From positions 930,001-994,000 of the forward strand of contig NC_085053.1 in NCBI RefSeq assembly GCF_963662255.1: a stretch of 64,000 nt of DNA. The letters run 5' to 3'. A program made the position numbers and the translations under genes. Under the pieces are notes generated by a model. The model was not told where the DNA came from. It made no database searches and was given only the letters and a program-made list of their open reading frames with translations. This DNA is from Cinclus cinclus (lineage: Eukaryota > Chordata > Aves > Passeriformes > Cinclidae). Shown one piece after another: positions 55,185-64,000 of the stretch. Position 1 is the stretch's first letter. Every line of letters begins with the position of its first letter.

Positions 55185-55881
55185 GTGAGGAAGAGCATCC
55201 TCACAAGGCAGCTGGGGCCTCGGGATGCTCAGAGCTGGCTGACGGGCGAACAGGAGCTGGTCCCCCTCCTCTCCCTGGCAGCCCCCGCGGGAGCTGAGCT
55301 CTACCCTGGCTGGACGGGGCAGGCTATGATACTGCATTTTTCAGCCCTGCGTTGGCTTTTGTCGCTGCTTCTTTGAGGGGAAGACGAGCTGAGTCTGCAA
55401 ATCGGCCCCAGTGCCCGGGGATTAGCCCAGATAAAGGGGAACTGCGCTGATGCGTTTGCCTCCCCAGCCTGGGCAGAGCTCGGGGCGTGAAAGCGCCACC
55501 GTGCACTTAGTCCCTGCAGCCCCACCTGTGCCCTTGCCAGGTTGGGATCCCCTGACCCGTGCTGTCCATGACAGCACACCCCTCTTTGTCCCCACAGAGC
55601 AGCGTGGCTCTCCCAGATGTCTCCTGCTGAGTCTGGGACTGCTGGGGCCAGAATAACCTGCTGCCAGTATGGGCTGGGGACTCCAAGCCACGCCTGAGGC
55701 ACAGGCTGCAGGTGTGGGGCAGTGACCCGGGGAGTGGAGAGGGAGGCACAGCTCAGAGGGGCTCAGAAGGGCCAGGCTCAGCCCACAGTGGGGCAGGTGG
55801 CACTCTTTGGGCACAGGTAGCATCCTCTGTCTCCAAGGGACCTTGTGTGACCCTCCCAAATCTTTACAGGGAGCAAGGAGC

Positions 55882-55945
55882 ATGGTGGCCACGGCCAGAC
55901 TTGCCCTCCTGCTGCTGGGCTGCATGGGGCTCCTGCGGCCGATCG
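55882..55945 (+). CDS. REG4: REG4 coding exon 1: signal peptide
   Basis: Begins ATGGTGGCCACG, with G at +4 but not the best Kozak at -3, and encodes the hydrophobic leader. Donor ATCG|GTGAGT, phase 1. The exon probably starts at 55870 after CTTTACAG. Confidence 0.88.
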
Positions 55946-56769
55946 GTGAGTGCCAGGCTCGGGGGGCAGCTGCTTTTGTAGCTGGGCCAGGAGGGAGCCA
56001 CGCTCCTCTCCCGGTGGTGATGCCAGCTGTCCCTCATCCCTGCCCACGGCTCTCCCCAAACAGATGGCAGGTACATAAACTACTGCCCCGACGGCTGGTA
56101 CTACTACAAGCTCAGCTGCTTCAAGTACTTCCCCGAGCCCCGGAGCTGGGACGAGGCTGAGGTAAGCCCATCTCAGGGGTACACAGGGGAACGGGCACCC
56201 CTGAGGAGCCCTGGCACTGACAGCTGTCCCTGTCCCTGCAGAGTCGGTGCGAGGAGGTCCAGAAAGGTGCTCACCTGGCCTGGGTGGAGAACGCCCACGA
56301 GGCAGTCACCCTGCGGAGAGTCATCTCCTACTACCAGCGTGTGCAGCCTGTCTGGATTGGACTCCAGAAGAACAGAAAGGTGAGGTGTGGGCGGCAGGGG
56401 TGATGGGGGACAGCGGGGCTATGCCTCTGAACCCCCCTCTCCCTGCACAGAGCCAGGCCTGGCAGTGGACGAGCGGGAAGGAGTACGGCGTGGACACTGA
56501 GATGCCGGGGAACGGTGCCCGAGGGGGGAGCTGTGCGGCGCTGACCCATCACAGCAGTGAGTGCCCGGTCCCTGCACCCAGCTCCAGCTCCTGGGCTCGG
56601 CTGGCATTCCCCCGCGAGGTCCCATCCCCTTGGAGGTCTGCGGTGGGCACAACTGGTGTCCATCCTCACCATCCCACTGCCCGTCTCTCCCGTAGGCTTC
56701 TCAGTGTGGTCCAGTGCCGACTGCTCCCGGAAGCATCACTACATCTGCAAGTTCTACCCCTTGCACTGA
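55882..56769 (+). CDS. REG4: REG4-like secreted C-type lectin, 5 coding exons
   Basis: Regenerating-family C-type lectin secreted by gut epithelium in mammals. Coding exons are 55882-55945, 56064-56161, 56242-56379, 56451-56556 and 56696-56769, together 160 codons (159 aa; human REG4 is 158). All introns are GT-AG and phases agree. The protein starts with a signal peptide (LALLLLGCMGLL), then one lectin domain: YCPDGWYYYKLSCFKYF, AHLAWVEN, VWIGLQ, SCAAL, VWSSADCSRKHHYICKF. Six cysteines fit three disulfides. The EPN/QPD calcium-sugar motif is absent, as in the REG family, which can bind sugars without calcium. REG4 is preferred over other avian lectins because it sits between NOTCH2 and HMGCS2. 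Confidence 0.88.
56064..56161 (+). CDS. REG4: REG4 coding exon 2
   Basis: 98 bp from CCAAACAG to GAG|GTAAGC. It encodes the start of the lectin domain with the first two cysteines and WDEAE. Confidence 0.9.
56242..56379 (+). CDS. REG4: REG4 coding exon 3
   Basis: 138 bp from CCCTGCAG to AAG|GTGAGG, phase 0 at both ends. It encodes SRCEEVQKGAHLAWVEN and QPVWIGLQ, the lectin core. Confidence 0.92.
56451..56556 (+). CDS. REG4: REG4 coding exon 4
   Basis: 106 bp from CTGCACAG to AGCA|GTGAGT. It encodes AWQWTSGKEYG and GGSCAALTHH, the long-loop region where calcium ligands would be in classical C-type lectins. Confidence 0.9.
56696..56769 (+). CDS. REG4: REG4 coding exon 5 and stop
   Basis: 74 bp after TCCCGTAG, encoding VWSSADCSRKHHYICKF and ending PLH-TGA. 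Weak poly(A) signals (TATAAA type) occur at about 56841-56858; no canonical AATAAA is close. Confidence 0.9.
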
Positions 56770-56912
56770 GCACAGCCCTGGCCCCAGCGGGACCCTGCGC
56801 CAGCAGTGTTCTTCCCGTGCCACTCTCTCCTTGCAATTCCTATAAATATATCTTATAAAAAAAAGAGAAGCATGAGAGTGCTGTGTGAGCTTGGTGCTTG
56901 GGCTGGTCCATG

Positions 56913-56950
56913 ACAGAGAGAGAGAGAGAGAGAGGCAGAGAGAGACAGAC
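56913..56950 (+). repeat. AG microsatellite
   Basis: ACAGAGAGAG continuing as AG units with two interruptions, about 60 bp after the REG4 poly(A) region. Confidence 0.92.
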
Positions 56951-57670
56951 TCTGCCACGGCTCCCCAAGCTTCCCGTCTTCCAGAGGCTTCTGCGCTGCC
57001 GGTGCAGGCAGAGCTGTTTGGGGATGAGTCCCCAGGAGCTGCAGGGACAGTGGCTCTCCTGGCTGAGTGCTCTTGTTTGCCCATACCGGCCCTTGGGTGC
57101 CAAATACAACTGGGGAGCAGGTGGGGGGACAGGAGTGTCCCCAGAATGCAGTCACGGAGACCTGGGACACAGCTGTCGTGGGTGGGCAGACATGGGACAG
57201 GCTCTCCCCCCAGGTGCAGACAGCTCCACAGGGTTCTGAGGGCTGCAACACTGCCCCAGGGCCACGCTAACAGCAGAAGCAGGACCAAAGGTCCCTTTCC
57301 TGTCACTGCGATGTTGCCACAGGCACCACGTGGCTGTTTGCCCTGCTGCATTGAAGATGGCTCTGCCCCCACCCAGCTCATGGGGTTTTTACCCCCCCAC
57401 CCCAGGCTGCAGCACGTGTCAGATGTGGACTGCGCCCCGGGCAGTGCGGATGCTGCCGGCACCAAAGCCGGGCCACCCTTTGCTCCCTGCCTGCTGGGGA
57501 GGCCACATGGTGACCACAGCCTAGCACCGGAGCTGCCACTGCCCCAGGACAGCCCGTCCCGCTGCTCAGCCCCGGCTCCGTGTCCCCAGGCTTTGGGCAC
57601 GAGATGAAGACACCTTGCACGCTCCCCCCTCCAAAGCTCCGCCACCCCTCTCATGTTGGCCGGTGCTCGG

Positions 57671-57683
57671 TGACCTTTGAGCG
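57671..57683 (+). promoter_or_regulatory. HMGCS2: Candidate PPAR response element (DR1) of HMGCS2
   Basis: TGACCTTTGAGCG fits an inverted DR1 (TGACCT-T-TGNNCN) with one good half-site. It lies about 70 bp upstream of the TATA box, so about -100 from the inferred start, the position of the known PPAR-alpha/RXR site in the mammalian HMGCS2 promoter. Confidence 0.6.
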
Positions 57684-57741
57684 CCAAGGTCCGGCAGGCT
57701 GATAAAGGCCGGGAGGGCTGTGCCGAGCTGCCCACACAGTT

Positions 57742-57748
57742 TATAAAA
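57742..57748 (+). promoter_or_regulatory. HMGCS2: HMGCS2 TATA box
   Basis: TATAAAA in CAGTTTATAAAAGC, 78 bp upstream of the coding ATG; a start near 57772 is inferred. Confidence 0.75.
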
Positions 57749-57825
57749 GCACTACGCCAAGGCCCACCCCGCTGTCCGTCTGTCCGGCCGGCCGTCCCTC
57801 CGTCCGAGCAGTGGCTGGGGTGAAG

Positions 57826-60944
<3,119 letters not shown>

Positions 60945-61127
60945 AGTGGGATCACCAGAGTGGTGAGCCCTGCGGAGAGGGATGCTCTCTTTCCTGCCGT
61001 CATCCCTGTTCATTTCCCACATCTGAGGCTGGCTTGTGTGGGAAAGTTCCCTTTGTATGGGTGGGGAGTGGCCAGCAGTGGCTCGGCCAGAGCTGTTGGA
61101 GGTACAAACACCTGGCCAGTAAAGGGA

Positions 61128-61133
61128 AATAAA
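61128..61133 (+). terminator. HMGCS2: HMGCS2 poly(A) signal AATAAA
   Basis: Canonical hexamer 184 bp after the stop, followed by GGTGTGATGGG. This gives a short 3'UTR of about 200 bp. Confidence 0.88.
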
Positions 61134-61649
61134 GGTGTGATGGGAGGGGGCAGCAGCACAGCTCTGGTTCCTGCTTGAATGGTAACCTCCTGCCCCTGGT
61201 CTCTCCCACGTAACAAGCACCAGTCTGGCTTACAACTGCTTATGGGATTTATTCCATGGCCACCTGCCCCATTAGACACGGGAGTATGCCCTGATATTTT
61301 GGGGGAGTCAAGTAAGCCCCAGCCTCCCAGGTGCCATTTTAGGGGGGGGTCAAGATGGCATTCCCCCCATGATGTCATTAAATTGGAACATTCTCATGGC
61401 AAAACTCGTGGGCAGGAGGGCACAGGTGAGAGTGGCTCACAGGAGGGCTTACACCCCTTGCAGCACTGCTCTCTGGGCCATGTCTATGGGACTGTGGCCA
61501 GAGAGGACCTCGGCAGCCACAGCGACCTTTGCACCCTTCAGCAAACATCAGCAGGGCTGGGGAGCAGCAGGGGGAGGAGGGAGCGGGGCTGGGGTTGAGG
61601 ACAAAGGACTGCACAGACAAGGCACCACCTGCTCTCTCCTTCTAGACCC
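61134..61649. other. Intergenic gap between convergent HMGCS2 and PHGDH
   Basis: About 0.5 kb between the two poly(A) signals. It contains a GGGGGGGG run at about 61344 and no credible gene. Confidence 0.75.
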
Positions 61650-61655
61650 TTTATT
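61650..61655 (-). terminator. PHGDH: PHGDH poly(A) signal (minus strand)
   Basis: TTTATT on the plus strand, AATAAA on the minus strand, 122 bp past the PHGDH stop codon; implies a 3'UTR of about 140 bp. Confidence 0.88.
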
Positions 61656-61776
61656 GAATGTGGGGCCACCCCAAACTCAGTGTGGGGGTCAGGGATGGTC
61701 ATGTGCAATGCTTCTCCAGCTGGGGGAGGGTCCAGATGCTGCAGCCATGGGGAGAGTCCTTGTGGGCAGTCGGGGT

Positions 61777-61934
61777 CTAGGGCAGGTAGAGCTGGAAGAT
61801 TTCCGTGACTCGTGGCTTTAGCTCACCCAGGTTGGACAGGGGGGCTGAGAGTCCCAAGACACTCCACTGCTCCCCTGCCACCATGCTGGAGCTGTGGTAG
61901 GACAGGAGCTGGACCCCTGCCTTGCTCAGCAGCC
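61777..61934 (-). CDS. PHGDH: PHGDH exon 12 and stop
   Basis: 158 coding bp after CTCTCCAG. It reads [32 protein letters not shown] and ends IFQLYLP-TAG, the C-terminal ACT-like domain. Confidence 0.94.
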
Positions 61935-63962
61935 CTGGAGAGGAGGACAGGAATTAGGGTCCACGGCCTGCCCCCACTGCTCCAGCACCCAGCAGGGAGC
62001 TGAGCCTCTGCTCACCCCAACACCCTGCTCAGAGGTCCAGTATGCCACTTCTTCCTCCATCCCAAGTCCTTTCCTCAACATCACATGATCCCCTGCCCAA
62101 ACCCTCCCTCCCCTCCACCCATCCACCTCTCCAGGCAACATCTGCTGCAGCAGGGGCTCAGCTCTAGGTTGGATGTGAAGGTTCCCCTGGGGGCTCCCCA
62201 GGCTCAGGGCTAGGATAGGGACTCACCAGTCAGCGTGGCCAGAGCACTGGTATCGAAGGCTTTGGCTCTGTACATGAGGAGAGGGCCAGACAGCGGGGCT
62301 GGCTGCTTGAAGGTGGCCCCATTGATCTGCCTCAGGGCCGGGGTGCTGCCCTGCACTGTCCCAGTCACCTGGTGTGGGGTGCCCTGCAGGGACACCTGCA
62401 CCAGCCCAGTGCTGCTGTCGGGTTCAGGGGCCACATCACTGTGAGTGCTTGTGACCTGCCAGAGAGACGGGGCCACTCAGCACGCAGGTCCTGCGTGTGG
62501 CTGGGGTGGGGGAGGGATGTCCTGTGTCCTTGGAAGCACCCCAGGGAACATCCAGCCTCAGCGCTGCATTAGCAGCCAAGCTCATGCTGCTTAGGGGGGG
62601 AAGATGCACCAGGCTGGGGTGCAGAGCCTGGGTGCCCACATACCTTCAGCCCAGCCTCCTGGGCCAGCAGCGTGGCGTTCACCAGGGTCACCTCCTTCTG
62701 TGTCCCTCCAGCCAGCATGCCCGCGGCCACAGCAGGCGTCAGGTAGCTGCCAGCCTCCTTCAGAGGTGTCCCTGAGGTGCAGGGAGGTGGTGTGCATGAG
62801 CCAGCAGCAGAGAGGATAGGGCTGCAGTGGAGTGACCAGCCTGGGGCCGGTCCTTCCACCCACCCAATCCATCCACCCATCCATCCTTGCACACTCCAGG
62901 GCTCCAATCCCACTGTTAAAGCACCTTCCTGTCAATCTGCCTGCTCGTTGGGTCCCCACACCCAGCCAGGTGCTCACCTAGGGTGCAGACCTGCACACTG
63001 CCCTGCACTTGCTTGCCCACCGTGCACAGCACCGTGCCCAGGGCCCTGGCCAGGGTGATCCAGGGCTTGGTCTGGGGTGAAAAAGCCTTGCTGAGAGCCT
63101 GCCCATTAACCTGCAGGAGAGAGCGAGTGGTGAGAGCCTGCCAGGGATCCCACATATAGCATTGCTGCCAATGTACCCCTGGGTTACAGCTGGGGTAACT
63201 GAGGCACAGAGCTGCAGGGCCACTCACTACTCCAGTCAGCCCCTTCCCCGTGGCCATGTCCACGATCTGCATGGCGATTTCCTTGCCACAGCGGCTCTGT
63301 GCCTCCCGTGTGCTGGCACCCAGGTGTGGGCAGGAGATGACGTTGGGGTGGTTCACCAGGTCACGGTCCTTTGGGGGCTCCTGCAGACACAGTTCCATCC
63401 TGCCATCAGCTCCCAGCACCTACCTGGGAGCTTGGAGCAGGGGCACATTTACCCCACCTCCTTTGCGGGGAGGGAAGCTGAGGGCTGCTCCTGATCCCAG
63501 CCTCACAGGGTTTATTTACTGTGAGGTACCCTGGTTTGGGCAAAAACTAAGGCATTGCTGAGACAAAGCCAACCTCGGGGTTCCCCACAGCCCCACTCAC
63601 CTGTGTGAAGACATCGAGAGCAGCCCCACCACACTGCCCTGACTGCAGCGCCCGCAGCAGCGCACCCTCGTCCACGATGCCACCGCGGGCACAGTTCACC
63701 ACCTGCACACCACGGCGGCACTTGGCAAAGGTGCTGTCGTTCAGGAGCCCTGCAGAAGGAGGGCTGTGAGCAGCAGGGGGGCTGTCCCAGCTCTCCCCAA
63801 ACCTCCCTGAGATCCTGCCCTCTCCGTACCCGTGGTGGAGGGCAGCAGTGGCGTGTGCACTGTGATGAAGTCACAGCGGGGCCAGATCTGCTCCAGCGGC
63901 AGCTGCTCCACGCCGAAGGTGGCTGAGACATCGGGGGTGATGATGGGATCATAGCCGATGGT
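61777..63962 (-). CDS. PHGDH: D-3-phosphoglycerate dehydrogenase, 7 C-terminal exons (partial)
   Basis: Oxidises 3-phosphoglycerate to 3-phosphohydroxypyruvate with NAD+, the first step of serine synthesis in the cytosol. Seven exons give 360 aa plus stop; the N-terminal about 170 residues lie beyond the right edge. Present are the NAD-binding GYDPI, the active-site Arg in [14 protein letters not shown], the catalytic Glu in EPPKD and His in SCPHLGAST, then the regulatory C-terminal region with an ACT-like fold. Human DVFTEEPP is DVFTQEPP here; the second, catalytic Glu remains. All splice sites are GT-AG on the minus strand with consistent phase. Exon numbers follow the 12-exon human gene. 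Confidence 0.95.
62227..62455 (-). CDS. PHGDH: PHGDH exon 11: start of the ACT-like domain
   Basis: 229 bp, acceptor TCTGGCAG, donor ACTG|GTGAGT. It reads [35 protein letters not shown] and LALAT-like ALATLTG at the end. Confidence 0.93.
62644..62771 (-). CDS. PHGDH: PHGDH exon 10
   Basis: 128 bp, acceptor GCACCTCAG, donor AAG|GTATGT. It reads [19 protein letters not shown] and [16 protein letters not shown]. Confidence 0.94.
62978..63110 (-). CDS. PHGDH: PHGDH exon 9
   Basis: 133 bp, acceptor CTCCTGCAG, donor CTAG|GTGAGC. It reads [20 protein letters not shown] and [19 protein letters not shown]. Confidence 0.94.
63228..63380 (-). CDS. PHGDH: PHGDH exon 8: catalytic Glu-His pair
   Basis: 153 bp, phase 0 at both ends, acceptor TGTCTGCAG and donor GTA|GTGAGT. 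It reads [38 protein letters not shown] and GKGLTGV. Confidence 0.95.
63601..63749 (-). CDS. PHGDH: PHGDH exon 7: active-site Arg
   Basis: 149 bp, acceptor CTTCTGCAG, donor ACACAG|GTGAGT. It reads [34 protein letters not shown] and AALDVFTQ. Confidence 0.95.
63830..63962 (-). CDS. PHGDH: PHGDH exon 6: NAD-binding fold
   Basis: 133 bp, acceptor TGCCTCAG, donor ACGG|GTACGG. It reads [18 protein letters not shown] and [15 protein letters not shown]. The Asp in YDP contacts the NAD ribose. Confidence 0.95.
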
Positions 63963-64000
63963 CTGAGGCACAGCGGGCACTCACTCTTACAGCCTGGCAC

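Overview
This is vertebrate nuclear DNA, most likely from a bird and probably a passerine. The gene order NOTCH2 - REG4 - HMGCS2 - PHGDH is that of human 1p12. The proteins are vertebrate orthologues, the introns are short, there is an avian-type CR1 LINE 3' end, and several endogenous retroviral LTR and pol remnants are present.

Layout. Bases 1-4964 lie in a NOTCH2 intron (human intron 5), so exons 1-5 are outside the window. From 4965 to 49935 (+) there are 28 NOTCH2 coding exons, human-numbered 6-14 and 16-34. They join without a frameshift into 2,136 complete codons plus a stop. They cover the end of EGF7 to EGF36, three LNR modules, the heterodimerisation domain with a furin-type site, the transmembrane segment, RAM, ankyrin repeats, and the TAD/PEST tail. 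The exon for EGF21 (human exon 15) is absent. A 3'UTR of about 2.25 kb ends near 52195. The introns hold four related solo LTRs, one unrelated antisense LTR, and two broken class II retroviral pol fragments.

A CR1 fragment (about 52645-53020) and an intergenic region that becomes GC-rich lead to REG4 (+, coding 55882-56769, five coding exons, 159 aa), with a TATA box and a likely non-coding first exon upstream. HMGCS2 follows (+, 57826-60944, nine exons, 507 aa, mitochondrial ketogenic HMG-CoA synthase) with a TATA box and a PPAR-type DR1 site. PHGDH (-, 61777-63962, seven 3'-terminal exons, 360 aa plus stop, incomplete at the window edge) converges on HMGCS2 with about 0.5 kb between the two poly(A) signals.

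The four genes have unrelated functions: a signalling receptor, a secreted lectin, a ketogenesis enzyme and a serine-synthesis enzyme. They form a conserved syntenic block, not a pathway. Composition changes from AT-rich, repeat-bearing NOTCH2 introns to GC-rich compact genes after about 53.8 kb.

Most notable observations: a clean, frame-preserving absence of NOTCH2 EGF21; retroviral insertions that all lie within about 140 bp of NOTCH2 splice sites; a DR1 element in the HMGCS2 promoter at the position known in mammals; and a 26-bp perfect palindrome in intron 9-equivalent sequence. Exon and domain numbering follows human NOTCH as recalled. All boundaries come from reading splice sites and frame, without any database search.
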